A DNA stretch of 64,000 bases. Source: Salinicola avicenniae. Its GTDB lineage: Bacteria > Pseudomonadota > Gammaproteobacteria > Pseudomonadales > Halomonadaceae. The stretch spans positions 496,001 through 560,000 of the forward strand of contig NZ_JAKQZC010000005.1 of assembly GCF_023736115.1 (NCBI RefSeq), read 5' to 3'. Made by a program: the position numbers and the translations under genes. The notes beneath the pieces are model-generated. The model was not told the origin of the DNA, did not search any database, and saw only the letters and a program-made list of their open reading frames with translations. This document shows positions 8,643 through 18,250 of the stretch, piece after piece; the first letter of the stretch is position 1, and every line of letters starts with the position of its first letter.

Positions 8643-9812
8643 ATGCCCATTCTGACTATCGCCGTCGCCGAATGGTTTGGCACGGCACTCTGGTTCACAC
8701 CCAATGCCATCATCCCCGAGTTGACCGCTGCCTGGTCGCTCGTCCCCGGCGATATCGCCTGGCTCACCGGTGCCGTGCAGCTAGGTTTCCTGCTGGGGAC
8801 GCTCTTCATTGGTCTGAGCGGGGTCGCCGATCGCCACGATGCCAGCCGTTTGTTCGCAGGCGCCTGCCTGCTTGGCGCCGTGGCCAATGGCCTGCTTGTG
8901 GTTGCCGGCGGGCTGTGGCCAGCGCTGTTCCTGCGCCTCATCACCGGCCTGGCTCTGGCCGGCATCTATCCGATCGGCATGAAGCTGATGGTCGGCTGGG
9001 CACCCGGTCGTGCGGGTCTGGGGCTTGCCTGGCTGGTCGGCATGCTGGTGCTCGGCACCGCCACGCCCCACCTCCTGACGGCCTTCGACTGGCAGGGTGA
9101 CTGGCGCCCGACGCTATGGACCGCCTCCGGACTGGCCCTGCTCGCCGGCGTCATGGTCCACCGTCTCGGCGAGGCAACACCGGCAACGACGACAACGACG
9201 GCAACGAGCCAGGAGCCACCCGCGACCGCGATCTCGCGCTTCGGCGGGCTGGCCGCATTCCGCCTGGCCGAATTTCGCCGCGCGGCCCTCGCCTATTTCG
9301 GCCACATGTGGGAGCTCTACACGCTGTGGGCGCTGATTCCCCTCCTGCTGAGCCTTGCCGTGCCTGCGCTGTCGTCGACGCAGCTCGCAATAGGGGCCTT
9401 TGTCCTGATCGCGGTCGGTGCGCCGGGCTGCTGGCTTGGCGGGCTGCTGAGCCTGCGCTTCGGCAGCCGCGCGATCGCCACCGCAGGTCTCGCTGGCTCC
9501 GCCCTGTGCGCGGCACTCTATCCGCTGCTGGCGACTCGGCTCGACCCGACTGGCCTGATAGCCCTGCTGGCCATCTGGAGCCTGCTGGCGGTCATCGATT
9601 CGCCGCATTTCTCGGCGCTCGCCGCCCGCGCCTGCCCGGCGCCGCTACTGGGCAGCGCGCTGACGCTGCAGAACGCGATCGGCTTCGGCATCTCGGCGCT
9701 ATCCATCGCCCTGCTGGTGCCTCTACTACCGCACGTTGGTGTCGAGCTGGCCTGGTGGCTCCTGCCCGGGCCGCTGGTCGGCCTGCTCGCGTTGTATCGT
9801 CGCCAGGCTTGA
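8643..9812 (+). CDS. Major facilitator superfamily transporter, substrate unknown
   Basis: A 389-residue polytopic membrane protein with about twelve hydrophobic segments. The first helix contains EWFGTALWFTPNAIIPEL and the second LTGAVQLGFLLGTL. ADRHDASRLF after helix 2 corresponds to the MFS loop 2-3 motif in divergent form. The two six-helix halves are separated by a Thr-rich linker near residue 180 (ATTTTTATS). Nothing visible predicts the substrate. It is 88 bp downstream of the SH3 protein on the same strand, followed by a 199-bp gap and the sulfate operon. Confidence 0.82.
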   Translation: MPILTIAVAEWFGTALWFTPNAIIPELTAAWSLVPGDIAWLTGAVQLGFLLGTLFIGLSGVADRHDASRLFAGACLLGAVANGLLVVAGGLWPALFLRLITGLALAGIYPIGMKLMVGWAPGRAGLGLAWLVGMLVLGTATPHLLTAFDWQGDWRPTLWTASGLALLAGVMVHRLGEATPATTTTTATSQEPPATAISRFGGLAAFRLAEFRRAALAYFGHMWELYTLWALIPLLLSLAVPALSSTQLAIGAFVLIAVGAPGCWLGGLLSLRFGSRAIATAGLAGSALCAALYPLLATRLDPTGLIALLAIWSLLAVIDSPHFSALAARACPAPLLGSALTLQNAIGFGISALSIALLVPLLPHVGVELAWWLLPGPLVGLLALYRRQA

Positions 9813-9861
9813 AGCGTCCGCGTCAGCTTACGCCGTCGCCAGCTATGTGATCTGGTCATGG

Positions 9862-9907
9862 CCGGGCTTTAGCCATGTAGATGACCGGGCTGTATCCATA
9901 TAGAAAG
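9862..9907. repeat. Imperfect 23-bp tandem repeat upstream of the sulfate operon
   Basis: CCGGGCTTTAGCCATGTAG (from 9862) is followed 23 bp later by CCGGGCTGTATCCATATAG (from 9885). The repeats lie 105-150 bp upstream of sbp at the edge of an AT-rich stretch, a reasonable place for an activator. CysB activates such operons in enteric bacteria, but CysB sites are too degenerate for me to call this one. Confidence 0.45.
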
Positions 9908-10011
9908 AGCCTGCAAGAATATTCATAAATGATCTAAGCAACGAGATTGTCATTCCATATGGCTTTATTTAGCCTTGTCGACATCGCTAATAATTTGCAG
10001 GGAATCGCTTC

Positions 10012-11040
10012 ATGATCCGGCTATCCTCACCTCGTCCGCTGTTCGCCGCCTCCGCTGTCGGTCTAACCCTCATGCTGGGTGCTCTATCGTCGGCTCAGGC
10101 GCAGGAAGAACCCCGCGAGCTGCTCAACTCGTCCTATGACATAGCCCGTGAACTCTTTGCGGCGGTGAATCCGCAGTTCATCGCTTGGTGGGAACAGCAA
10201 CACGACGAAAGCGTCACGGTGAAACAGTCCCACGGCGGCTCCTCCACCCAGGCGCGCTCGATCATGCAGGGGCTGCGCGCCGACGTGGTGACCTTCAATC
10301 AGGTGACCGACGTCAACGTACTGGCTGACGCCGGGCTAGTCGCCGAGGACTGGCAGGATCAGTATCCGAATAACGCCTCGCCCTACTATTCGACCACCGC
10401 CTTCCTGGTGCGCAAGGGGAATCCGAAAGGCATCGAAAGCTGGGATGACCTGACCCGCGACGGCGTCTCGCTCGTCTTTCCCAACCCGAAAACCTCGGGC
10501 AATGGGCGCTACACCTACCTGGCGGCCTGGGGCTACGCGGACCAAGCTTTCGATGGCGACGAGGACGATATCGAGTCGTTCATGCAACGCTTCCTCGGCA
10601 ACGTCGAGGTGTTCGATACCGGTGGGCGGGGTGCCACGACCACCTTTGTCGAGCGTGGCATCGGCGACGTGCTGATCACCTTCGAGTCCGAGGTGAACAA
10701 CATTCGTGACGAGTACGGCAGCGACGACTACGAGGTCGTTGTGCCGCCGGTCAGCATCCTGGCGGAGTTCCCGGTCGCCGTCGTGCAAGAGTACGCCGAG
10801 CGCAACGCCAACGAGGATCTCGCCAAGGGTTATCTCGACTATCTCTACACCGAGGAAGCCCAGCGCCTGCTGGCCGGGTTCAACTATCGCGTCAATGATG
10901 AAGGCGTAGCCGCCGAGTTCAGCGACCGCTTCCCGCAGACCGAACTGCTGCGCGTCGAGGATATCTTCGGCAGCTGGCCTGACGCGATGGAGACCCATTT
11001 CTCCAGCGGCGGTGAACTGGATCAACTGCAACGCCGATGA
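10012..11040 (+). CDS. sbp: Sulfate/thiosulfate-binding periplasmic protein
   Basis: A 342-residue solute-binding protein with a signal peptide ending at SSAQAQEE. The family signatures are clear: [14 protein letters not shown] binds the anion near the N terminus, and [17 protein letters not shown] is the second prokaryotic sulfate-binding signature. The body continues with [21 protein letters not shown]. It delivers sulfate or thiosulfate to the CysTWA importer for cysteine synthesis. The stop overlaps the cysT start by four bases (ATGA), so expression is likely translationally coupled. An AT-rich leader precedes the gene. Sulfate cannot be separated from thiosulfate preference by sequence alone. 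Confidence 0.96.
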   Translation: MIRLSSPRPLFAASAVGLTLMLGALSSAQAQEEPRELLNSSYDIARELFAAVNPQFIAWWEQQHDESVTVKQSHGGSSTQARSIMQGLRADVVTFNQVTDVNVLADAGLVAEDWQDQYPNNASPYYSTTAFLVRKGNPKGIESWDDLTRDGVSLVFPNPKTSGNGRYTYLAAWGYADQAFDGDEDDIESFMQRFLGNVEVFDTGGRGATTTFVERGIGDVLITFESEVNNIRDEYGSDDYEVVVPPVSILAEFPVAVVQEYAERNANEDLAKGYLDYLYTEEAQRLLAGFNYRVNDEGVAAEFSDRFPQTELLRVEDIFGSWPDAMETHFSSGGELDQLQRR

Positions 11041-11891
11041 TAGTTTCCGCTTTCGGACTGGGTCGCCAGCGTCGCGTATTGCCAGGCTTCGGCCTATCGC
11101 TCGGCGTCTCGCTGACCTTCGTCTCGCTGATTCTGCTGCTGCCCTTGACCAGTCTGGTGGGGCAGCTGTCGCAGCTGAGCTGGTCACAGTACTGGTTCCT
11201 GATCACCGACCCGCGCCTGCTGGCAAGCTACGGCGTGACCCTGCTGGGGGCCGGCGTAGCCGCGCTTTTCAACGCCGCCTTCGGCCTGTTGATGGCGTGG
11301 GTACTGGTGCGCTACGACTTCCCCGGTAAACGCCTGGTCGACGCGCTGATGGATCTGCCCTTCGCCCTGCCGACGGCGGTGGCCGGCGTAACGCTGGCCA
11401 CGCTCTACTCGAGTAACGGCTGGATCGGGCGCCTGCTCGATCCATTGGGGCTCTCGGTCGCCTATACCTGGGTCGGCATCGCGCTCGCCATGGCCTTCAC
11501 CAGCATTCCGTTCGTGGTGCGCACGGTGCAACCGGTACTCGAAGACCTGCCGGCGGAGGTCGATGAAGCCGCGGTCACACTCGGCGCCCGCGATGGCCAC
11601 GCGTTTCGCCGCGTGATCCTGCCCTACCTGTGGCCAGCGCTGGTCACCGGCACGGGGCTTGCCTTCGTACGCTCGCTGGGCGAGTTCGGAGCGGTCATCT
11701 TTATCGCCGGCGGCAAGCCCTACGAGACCGAGATCACCTCGCTGATGATCTTCGTCAAGCTGCAGGAGTACGACTACGCCGGTGCTTCGGCTGTCGCCTC
11801 GATCGTGCTGGCGACCTCTCTCGCGCTGCTGCTCGCGATCAACCTGTGGCAGGGACGCTTTATCAAACGGCTGCACGGAGGGCGCCCCTGA
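11037..11891 (+). CDS. cysT: Sulfate/thiosulfate ABC transporter permease CysT (CysU)
   Basis: A 284-residue inner-membrane protein with about six transmembrane helices. The first is [19 protein letters not shown]. The EAA loop that docks on the ATPase is visible as [36 protein letters not shown] and [12 protein letters not shown] are typical of CysT. It forms the translocation channel with CysW. It overlaps sbp by four bases and cysW by one base (TGATG), so the four genes form one tightly coupled transcript. Confidence 0.96.
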   Translation: MIVSAFGLGRQRRVLPGFGLSLGVSLTFVSLILLLPLTSLVGQLSQLSWSQYWFLITDPRLLASYGVTLLGAGVAALFNAAFGLLMAWVLVRYDFPGKRLVDALMDLPFALPTAVAGVTLATLYSSNGWIGRLLDPLGLSVAYTWVGIALAMAFTSIPFVVRTVQPVLEDLPAEVDEAAVTLGARDGHAFRRVILPYLWPALVTGTGLAFVRSLGEFGAVIFIAGGKPYETEITSLMIFVKLQEYDYAGASAVASIVLATSLALLLAINLWQGRFIKRLHGGRP

Positions 11892-12718
11892 TGGTTCGTA
11901 TCGGTGATGCCCCCGGCGTACGCCGCCTACTGATCGGTACTGCGCTCGCGCTGAGCGCGCTCTTCCTGCTGCTGCCGCTGGTCGCCATCTTCGCCCAGGC
12001 GCTGATGAGCGGGCTCGACGTCTACTGGCAGAACCTGCGCGATGAGTACACGCTCGCCGCGATCGGGCTGACGCTACTGGTCGCGCTGCTGACGGTACCG
12101 ATCAACCTGATCTTCGGCGTCTTTCTGGCATGGCTGGTGACGCGCTTTGATTTCCCCGGCCGGCGCCTGCTGCAGACACTGATCGACATACCGTTCGCGG
12201 TCTCGCCGGTGGTCGCCGGTCTGGTCTACCTGCTGCTGTATGGCCGCAACGGCTGGCTGGGCGGCTGGCTCGATGCCCACGACATCCAGATCATGTTCGC
12301 CTGGCCCGGAATTGTGCTGGTGACGATCTTCGTCACCTGCCCGTTCATCGCCCGCGAACTGATCCCGCTGATGCAGGCACAAGGGTCCCGCGAGGAGGAA
12401 GCCGCCGTAACGCTGGGCGCCTCGGGCTGGACAATATTCCGCCGCGTGACACTGCCCAAGATCCGCCATGCCCTGCTCTACGGCGTGATCCTGACCAACG
12501 CTCGCGCCGTCGGCGAGTTCGGCGCCGTCTCGGTGGTCGCCGGCGCCATTCGCGGAGAGACCAATACGCTGCCGTTGCAGGTCGAGCAGCTCTATCAGGA
12601 CTACAACACCGTTGGCGCCTTTACCAGCGCATCGCTGCTGGCCTTGCTGGCTTTGCTGACGCTGGCCGCCAAGGCGGCTCTGGAATGGCGCGCCGCGCGC
12701 CGGGAGACTGCGACATGA
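11891..12718 (+). CDS. cysW: Sulfate/thiosulfate ABC transporter permease CysW
   Basis: A 275-residue partner of CysT with the same helical plan. The EAA motif is [40 protein letters not shown] and ARAVGEFGAVSVVAGAIRG are CysW hallmarks. The frame stays open far upstream inside cysT, but the ATG at 11891 gives the normal CysW N terminus and abuts the cysT stop. Its own stop overlaps the cysA start (ATGA at 12715-12718). Confidence 0.96.
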   Translation: MVRIGDAPGVRRLLIGTALALSALFLLLPLVAIFAQALMSGLDVYWQNLRDEYTLAAIGLTLLVALLTVPINLIFGVFLAWLVTRFDFPGRRLLQTLIDIPFAVSPVVAGLVYLLLYGRNGWLGGWLDAHDIQIMFAWPGIVLVTIFVTCPFIARELIPLMQAQGSREEEAAVTLGASGWTIFRRVTLPKIRHALLYGVILTNARAVGEFGAVSVVAGAIRGETNTLPLQVEQLYQDYNTVGAFTSASLLALLALLTLAAKAALEWRAARRETAT

Positions 12719-13815
12719 GCATCCGCATCGCACGGATCGACAAAACCTATGGTGCCAAGGGCCCGGGCCAGACACGCGCCCTCGAGCCGATCGATCTCGA
12801 TATCCACGACGGCGAGCTGATCGGCCTGCTTGGCCCCTCCGGCTCCGGCAAGACGACACTATTGCGCATCGTTGCGGGACTCGAGCAAGCCGACAGCGGC
12901 AGCATTCATTTCGGCGAGCGCGATGTCACCCGCGTGCATGTTCGCGACCGCCGCATCGGGTTCGTCTTCCAGCATTACGCGCTCTTTCGCCACATGAGCG
13001 TCTACGACAATGTCGCCTTTGGCCTCAACGCCCTGCCGCGTCGCGAACGCCCCTCCACGGAGGAGATCCGGTCGCGGGTCATGCAGCTATTGGAGATGGT
13101 CCGCCTGCAGGCCTTCGCCAAGCGCTTTCCGGCCCAACTCTCCGGCGGTCAGCAGCAGCGCGTGGCGCTGGCCAGGGCGCTGGCGCTGAAACCGGACGTG
13201 TTGCTGCTCGATGAGCCCTTCGGGGCGCTGGATGCCAAGGTGCGCCAGGAACTGCGCCGCTGGCTGCGTCATCTGCACGAGGAACTTCACTTCACCAGTC
13301 TGTTCGTCACCCACGACCAGGAAGAAGCCCTGGAACTCTCGGATCGCGTGGTGGTGATGAGCAATGGCCGCATCGAGCAGATCGCCACGCCGGACACGCT
13401 CTACCGTCAGCCGGCAAACCGTTTCGTGTTCGAGTTTCTGGGCGACATCAATCGCCTCGAGGGGGATGTCGAGCGGGAAGTGCTGACCTGTGGCAATGCC
13501 CGTATCGCCGTGCCCGGCATCGCTTCGGGCCGTCATGAGCTGCTGCTGCGTCCGCACGAGATATCGCTGGCTACGCAGGCATCCGACCGTGCACACCTGC
13601 CGGTAACCGTGAGTGCGATCGTCCCCGTCGGCGCCGAGGTGCGACTGGAGCTGGAAGCGGACTGGCTGGGAGAGCCGTGGCTCGCAACCATCGGCCACGA
13701 AGCCTTCGAGCGGCTGGACATCACGCGTGGCAAGCGGCTGTTTGCCCTGCCCAGCCAGCTGCATCGCTTCGACGCAGCGCAACCGACGACACTGATACCG
13801 GCGACCGCCAGTTGA
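12715..13815 (+). CDS. cysA: Sulfate/thiosulfate ABC transporter ATP-binding protein
   Basis: A 366-residue ATPase. It shows Walker A GPSGSGKTT, the Q-loop FVFQHYALFRHM, signature LSGGQQQRVALARAL, Walker B LLLDEPFGALD and the switch His in VTHDQEEALELSD. The last ~120 residues form a TOBE-like domain (LLLRPHEISLA, VPVGAEVRLELEA), as in CysA. It powers sulfate import with CysTW. The start at 12715 is fixed by the four-base overlap with cysW. It is the last gene of the operon; an 89-bp gap with a separate promoter-like -10 box follows. Confidence 0.96.
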   Translation: MSIRIARIDKTYGAKGPGQTRALEPIDLDIHDGELIGLLGPSGSGKTTLLRIVAGLEQADSGSIHFGERDVTRVHVRDRRIGFVFQHYALFRHMSVYDNVAFGLNALPRRERPSTEEIRSRVMQLLEMVRLQAFAKRFPAQLSGGQQQRVALARALALKPDVLLLDEPFGALDAKVRQELRRWLRHLHEELHFTSLFVTHDQEEALELSDRVVVMSNGRIEQIATPDTLYRQPANRFVFEFLGDINRLEGDVEREVLTCGNARIAVPGIASGRHELLLRPHEISLATQASDRAHLPVTVSAIVPVGAEVRLELEADWLGEPWLATIGHEAFERLDITRGKRLFALPSQLHRFDAAQPTTLIPATAS

Positions 13816-13859
13816 GCCGGCGTCGAGATCCGACATACCGCGCCCTCGCGAACCCTGTC

Positions 13860-13865
13860 TATAAT
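13860..13865 (+). promoter_or_regulatory. Candidate -10 box of the yajG promoter
   Basis: A perfect TATAAT lies 39 bp before the lipoprotein start. No good -35 hexamer is seen 16-18 bp upstream, so activity would need an activator or a weak -35. It suggests yajG is not only a read-through product of the cys operon. Confidence 0.4.
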
Positions 13866-13904
13866 GGACGCCGCCCGTTATCAGGAAACGAGAGGTTAGC
13901 TTTT

Positions 13905-14498
13905 ATGCGTCAATGGTTTGCGCTCAAGTGCATCGTCGCCGCCGGGGTGCTCGGCGTACTCGCCGCCTGCGCTCAGAGCCCGCAGATTCTGTCGGTCAAT
14001 CCCAAGGTCAGTGGCGGTTTTCCTCAGACCGGCAACGGCCAGGCGGTGACCCTGGAAGTCGTCGACGGCCGCAGTGACAGCGTGATCGGCACCCGTTCCG
14101 GCACGGCGTCATCGACCTCGACGATCACCGTGGAAGCGAACGACGTGATCCCCAAGCTGCAGGCGCAGGCGGAAGGCGCGCTACGCAGCATGGGCTTCAA
14201 TCCGACGCGGCAGGCGAGCGGCGGGCCGACGCTGACCCTGACGCTTAGCCAACTCGACTACGCCCGAGCCAACGCGGACCAGCCCATGCTCGACGCCACC
14301 CAGTTGCAGGCTGTCATCGAGGCCAAGGTCGACAATGGCGGCGACACCTACAGCGGCCGCTACACCTCGAAGCGCAAGCAGAGCTATGCCTTCAAGCCGG
14401 ATTGGGATACCAACAACCGCATGGTCAGCGATCTGCTGGGCGACGCGCTGGATCGCACGTTCCGCGACCCGCAGCTGGGCAACTTGCTGGCGCGCTAA
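13905..14498 (+). CDS. YajG-family lipoprotein
   Basis: A 197-residue predicted lipoprotein. The signal ends in the lipobox LAAC, so Cys24 would be lipidated. After it the sequence follows the YajG family (SVNPKVSG, VVDGRSDSVIGTRSGTAS, ANDVIPKLQAQAEGALRSMGF, a C-terminal DRTFRDPQLGNLL). YajG proteins sit in the cell envelope, probably at the outer membrane since no Asp follows the Cys. Their function is not established. The ATG at 13905 has AGAGG upstream. The frame is open further upstream, but that part reads as antiparallel cysA sequence. Confidence 0.87.
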   Translation: MRQWFALKCIVAAGVLGVLAACAQSPQILSVNPKVSGGFPQTGNGQAVTLEVVDGRSDSVIGTRSGTASSTSTITVEANDVIPKLQAQAEGALRSMGFNPTRQASGGPTLTLTLSQLDYARANADQPMLDATQLQAVIEAKVDNGGDTYSGRYTSKRKQSYAFKPDWDTNNRMVSDLLGDALDRTFRDPQLGNLLAR

Positions 14499-14531
14499 GC
14501 CCCACGACGGTCGTCCCCGACCTGCCATGAA

Positions 14532-14563
14532 GACCGCCCGCCGTGCCATCGCGTCGGGCGGTC
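14532..14563 (+). terminator. Hairpin downstream of yajG
   Basis: GACCGCCCG (14532-14540) pairs exactly with CGGGCGGTC (14555-14563). It stands in the convergent gap between yajG and tpm, so it could end transcripts from both sides. No T-run follows. Confidence 0.5.
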
Positions 14564-14623
14564 AGAGGGTCAATAGCGTGCCCGGCCGCCCCGGTCATCG
14601 CGATACGGTTGCCATAATACCGC

Positions 14624-15271
14624 TTAGCCTGCCACCGCTTGACGCGCCGGGCCCCGGCGCGTCAGCTGCCAGACCTGCTCCTGCAAGCCATCCTCGGCTC
14701 TGCCCGTCTCGCACAGTTCGAGCTCGAAATTGGGCGCCAACAACCGCTCTACCTCGGCCTCGGTGACGCTGAACGGCGGCCCGGCGTCTCCCTCGGCGTG
14801 GGTCAACGTCACCAGCAGACCTTGCGCCCCCGGCAACAGCAGTTGCGCCAGATGGTGCGCATAGCGCTGACGCGCGGGCGACGGCAGCGCGATCAGCGCG
14901 GCCCGGTCGTAAAAGCCCGCCAACGCTGTCGCCGGCTCACCACGGAAGTGGAAGAAGTCCCCACACCAGAGCTCGACACGGCCTTGGCGTACGCACGCGA
15001 AGTCGCCGCGACGATAGCGCGTGGCCGGCGCATCGCCCTCGGCCACGAACTGCTCGAGCGCCAGTGGCGACAGCTCGATACCGAGGACCGGGTGGCCTCG
15101 CGCGGCCAGCCAGCGCATGTCCTCGCTCTTGCCGCACAGCGGCACCAGCACCTGACCGCTTGCGGGCAACGCGAGTCGTGACCAATGGCGCACCAGCGCC
15201 GGATGCGGCGTGGCCCGGTGAAAGCCGATTCGCCCCTCGCGCCAGCGCGCTAGCCAATCCGGCTGTGTCAT
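14624..15271 (-). CDS. tpm: Thiopurine S-methyltransferase
   Basis: A 215-residue SAM-dependent methyltransferase. It begins with the bacterial TPMT pattern WLARWREGRIGFH, followed by VLVPLCGKSEDMRWLA (SAM motif I), GIELSPLALEQF, the ELWCGDFFHF segment and YDRAALIALP. Bacterial Tpm enzymes methylate thiopurines and also detoxify selenium and tellurium oxyanion products; the natural substrate here is unknown. The protein has the normal length for the family. It is convergent with yajG and 40 bp downstream of an SH3 membrane-protein gene on the same strand. Confidence 0.93.
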   Translation of the reverse strand: MTQPDWLARWREGRIGFHRATPHPALVRHWSRLALPASGQVLVPLCGKSEDMRWLAARGHPVLGIELSPLALEQFVAEGDAPATRYRRGDFACVRQGRVELWCGDFFHFRGEPATALAGFYDRAALIALPSPARQRYAHHLAQLLLPGAQGLLVTLTHAEGDAGPPFSVTEAEVERLLAPNFELELCETGRAEDGLQEQVWQLTRRGPARQAVAG

Positions 15272-15311
15272 GCGTCGTGCCTCCCTCGCTCGGCGCCGCG
15301 AATCCGCGCCA

Positions 15312-15929
15312 TCAGAACCAGCGGTCGCGCTTGCGACGACGACGCGGCAGATGCGGCACGATCAAGCCGAGGATCAGCCCGGCACCGGCCACGCCGCCGC
15401 CGTACATGAAGTAGCGCAGCAGCAGATCCTCTTCCTGGGTATCCAGACGCGCCTGCATCTCGCGCATCTTGCCCTCGGCCTCTGAGTACGCCTGATTGAG
15501 CTGGTTGTTGGTGGCTTGAAGGTCATCCACCTGCGCTTGGCGACTCTCGAGTTCCTGGCGCATATCGGCCACGCGCTGGTTCCACTCGTCGTCGATGCCG
15601 TCGAGCCGCGAGGTGAGCGATTCGACCTTTTCCTGCAGCGCCGGCAGTTGATCCTGAGCGCTGGGCTCCTGCTGCACGAACTGCGACTGGATCCAGACGG
15701 CATCGCCATCGGGCCCGCGCACCTGGGTGTAATCGCCCTGGGTCTGCAACACGGTGATCGGGTCGCCGCTGGTCAGCGTGCCGACGATGCGATAGCCGTC
15801 GGTGGGGCCGCTACGCACATACGTGGGTAGCTCATCGCTGACCCAATGCCCCTCCTGCGCGGCGGCCGGAAGAGAAAACAGGGCTACGCCGAGCGCACAA
15901 CCCACTGCAACGTTTCGGATTTTCAACAT
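15312..15929 (-). CDS. SH3-domain signal-transduction-type membrane protein (YgiM-like)
   Basis: A 205-residue protein with four parts. It has a signal peptide (GCALGVALFSLPAAAQEG), a bacterial SH3 domain at about residues 28-88 (DELPTYVRSGPTDGYRIVG ... DAVWIQSQFV), a long predicted coiled coil at about 90-165 (repeated Glu/Gln/Leu heptads) and a C-terminal transmembrane helix, MYGGGVAGAGLILGLIVPHL, followed by a basic tail RRRRKRD. This is the architecture of the TIGR04211/YgiM family: a periplasmic SH3 head on a coiled-coil stalk anchored by the C terminus. The function is not established. Confidence 0.87.
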   Translation of the reverse strand: MLKIRNVAVGCALGVALFSLPAAAQEGHWVSDELPTYVRSGPTDGYRIVGTLTSGDPITVLQTQGDYTQVRGPDGDAVWIQSQFVQQEPSAQDQLPALQEKVESLTSRLDGIDDEWNQRVADMRQELESRQAQVDDLQATNNQLNQAYSEAEGKMREMQARLDTQEEDLLLRYFMYGGGVAGAGLILGLIVPHLPRRRRKRDRWF

Positions 15930-16166
15930 ATCGTCGTGATCTTGATGGCTAATCGATGAAGGTTAGGCGTTACGGGCAAACCACTTGCTGGCGACCGCCC
16001 CGCCCACGCGACGATGAGATCGGCCTTCGCATCCTGCTCGGGCCTCGAGCACTCATCCACACATTCTGTGGATAACCGTTGGGACAACCTGCGCAGCATG
16101 GGTCTCATCCACCGGCTGCCCCGGCATTGACGACAAATTGGTGAAAATCTGACCAGACCTCACCGC

Positions 16167-16496
16167 TCAGCTGTCGTCCTTCGGCGGCCAGGCCATGGGC
16201 CGCGGAAATTCCGCAACATTGCCTTCGGCCTTGACCGCCTTGGCAGCGCCCTCGCGCTCCACTTCGTCGATACGCACGATGGCGCTATAGGGAATGTAGC
16301 TGCGATTGACGCCGTCGAAGGTACGGCGCAGTTTCTCCGCACCGGGGTCCACGACCACCTTGGACTGATCCTCGAAGACGAAGGCCTCGACTTCGATGAA
16401 CCCCCATAGCTCACTCTGAAAGATTTCCCGGGCGTAGAGTTCCCACACTTCTCCTTGATTGTGAAATACGACCCGGTAGATCGGCTTGCTGGGCAT
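16167..16496 (-). CDS. DUF1820 family protein
   Basis: A 109-residue soluble protein matching the small gammaproteobacterial DUF1820 family: IYRVVFHNQGEVWELYARE at the start, WGFIEVEAFVFED in the middle and SYIPYSAIVRIDEVE near the C terminus. No function is known. I chose the ATG at 16496 because it gives the conserved N terminus. The longer frame upstream reads Arg-rich sequence across the divergent miaB promoter region. It is transcribed away from miaB. Confidence 0.85.
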   Translation of the reverse strand: MPSKPIYRVVFHNQGEVWELYAREIFQSELWGFIEVEAFVFEDQSKVVVDPGAEKLRRTFDGVNRSYIPYSAIVRIDEVEREGAAKAVKAEGNVAEFPRPMAWPPKDDS

Positions 16497-16603
16497 ATGA
16501 CGAATGACTCTCCCGACGTTGTCGGCCTGCCTCGCGGCGCTGGCATGGCCCGGCAAATAGGCGCAAGGGTACCACAGCCGCCCGCGCATGCGAGCGCAGC
16601 GGG

Positions 16604-16633
16604 TTGGCTGTTGGCCGGCAGCGGCCGTATAAT
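16604..16633 (+). promoter_or_regulatory. Sigma-70-type promoter of the miaB operon
   Basis: TTGGCT (16604-16609), an 18-bp spacer and a perfect TATAAT (16628-16633) lie 94 bp upstream of the miaB start. No other strong pair is seen in the 230-bp gap shared with the DUF1820 gene. Confidence 0.6.
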
Positions 16634-16726
16634 GTGGCGCTTTCCGAGCGGCGTCGCCCAGCTTTCGACAGCGGCAAGCCGTCTCGGTCATTCCCATCTT
16701 CATCCACGGGGACCGGTGACCCGCGC

Positions 16727-18097
16727 ATGGCCACAGCAACGCAACCAGTGACCAAGAAACTCTTCATCAAGACGCACGGCTGTCAGATGAACGAGTACGA
16801 CTCCGCTCGCATGGCGGATCTGCTCGGTGAATCCCACCGCCTCGAGCTGACCGATGACGAGAATCAGGCGGACGTGATCCTGCTAAACACCTGCTCGATT
16901 CGCGAGAAGGCCCAGGAGAAAGTCTTCCACCAGCTCGGGCGCTGGAAAAAGCTCAAGGCCTCGAACCCCGATCTGGTGATCGGCGTCGGCGGCTGTGTCG
17001 CCAGTCAGGAAGGTGACAACATCCGCAAGCGGGCGCCACACGTCGACATGGTCTTCGGCCCGCAGACTCTGCATCGTCTGCCGACCATGCTCGACGCCCG
17101 TAACAGCAGCGCCATGCCGATCCAGGCGGTGGACGTGACCTTTCCCGAGATCGAAAAATTCGATCACCTGCCCAAGCCGAAATCCGATGGCGCCACGGCT
17201 TTCGTCTCGGTGATGGAAGGCTGCTCCAAGTACTGCACTTTCTGCGTGGTGCCCTACACCCGCGGCGAAGAGGTCTCGCGCCCGTTCGAGTCGGTCATGG
17301 AAGAGGTCGTGCACCTCGCCGAACAAGGCGTACGCGAGATCAACCTGCTGGGCCAGAACGTCAACGCCTACCGCGGTCCCGATGCGAGTGGCGACGAGAT
17401 CGATCTGGCCGAGCTGATTGCCTGCGTGGCCGCTGTCGACGGTATCGATCGCATCCGCTTCACCACCTCGCATCCGGTGGAGTTCACGGACAGTCTGATC
17501 GAGGCCTACGGCGAGATTCCCGAACTGGTCAGCCACCTGCATCTGCCGGTGCAGTCCGGCTCCGACCGCATTCTGGCCGCCATGAAACGCGGCCACGGCC
17601 GCGACATGTATATCGAGAAACTCGAGCGCATTCGCGCGCTGCGACCGGAGATCAGCTTCTCCTCGGACTTCATTATCGGCTTCCCCGGCGAGACCGACGA
17701 AGACTTCGAACAGACCATGGATCTGATCCATCGTATCGGTTTCGACGCGTCGTTCAGCTTCATCTACTCCAAGCGCCCCGGCACGCCTGCGTCGTCGCTG
17801 GAGGACGACACGCCGGAAGCGACCAAGAAGCAGCGCCTGGCAGTGCTGCAGGATCGGCTCAATCAGCAGACCCAGCAGATCAGCCGCCGCATGGTCGGCA
17901 ACGTCGAGCGGATTCTGGTCACCGGCTTCTCGCCCAAGGACCCGGGGCAGCTCTCCGGTCGCACAGAGAACAACCGCGTGGTCAACTTCCGCGCCGAGAA
18001 CCCGACCGCGCTGATCGGCTATTTCGTCGATGTCAGCATTACCGAGGCGCTCCCCAACTCGCTGCGCGGCGAGCTGGTCTCCGACGAACGCCATTGA
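16727..18097 (+). CDS. miaB: tRNA-2-methylthio-N6-dimethylallyladenosine synthase MiaB
   Basis: A 456-residue radical SAM methylthiotransferase that adds the 2-methylthio group to i6A37 of tRNAs reading UNN codons. The three N-terminal cluster cysteines are in [21 protein letters not shown] and [11 protein letters not shown]. The radical SAM CxxxCxxC motif is [13 protein letters not shown] domain closes the protein ([10 protein letters not shown] ... [11 protein letters not shown]). Length and order match E. coli MiaB. I chose the ATG at 16727; a GTG at 16748 ([11 protein letters not shown]) would also give a normal N terminus. miaB heads the conserved miaB-phoH-ybeY-corC-lnt cluster. Confidence 0.96.
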   Translation: MATATQPVTKKLFIKTHGCQMNEYDSARMADLLGESHRLELTDDENQADVILLNTCSIREKAQEKVFHQLGRWKKLKASNPDLVIGVGGCVASQEGDNIRKRAPHVDMVFGPQTLHRLPTMLDARNSSAMPIQAVDVTFPEIEKFDHLPKPKSDGATAFVSVMEGCSKYCTFCVVPYTRGEEVSRPFESVMEEVVHLAEQGVREINLLGQNVNAYRGPDASGDEIDLAELIACVAAVDGIDRIRFTTSHPVEFTDSLIEAYGEIPELVSHLHLPVQSGSDRILAAMKRGHGRDMYIEKLERIRALRPEISFSSDFIIGFPGETDEDFEQTMDLIHRIGFDASFSFIYSKRPGTPASSLEDDTPEATKKQRLAVLQDRLNQQTQQISRRMVGNVERILVTGFSPKDPGQLSGRTENNRVVNFRAENPTALIGYFVDVSITEALPNSLRGELVSDERH

Positions 18098-18101
18098 AAC
18101 A

Positions 18102-18141
18102 GCGCCCGGGAGGCGTCGATGTCACGACGCTCGCCGGGCGC
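18102..18141 (+). terminator. Long interrupted hairpin after miaB
   Basis: The outer stem GCGCCCGG (18102-18109) pairs with CCGGGCGC (18134-18141). The inner stem GCGTCG (18113-18118) pairs with CGACGC (18125-18130). Three unpaired or wobble positions separate them. It lies 4 bp after the miaB stop. There is no U-tract, so it may attenuate rather than end transcription into phoH. Confidence 0.5.
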
Positions 18142-18250
18142 CGCCATCGCCCGACATTCGACCATCGCGCCATAACCCGTATCATTGCCCCGGACGGAAT
18201 CGGCGCAGTAAGCTGATGGCCTCTTTTTCATACCAACGGATTTCTCTGCG

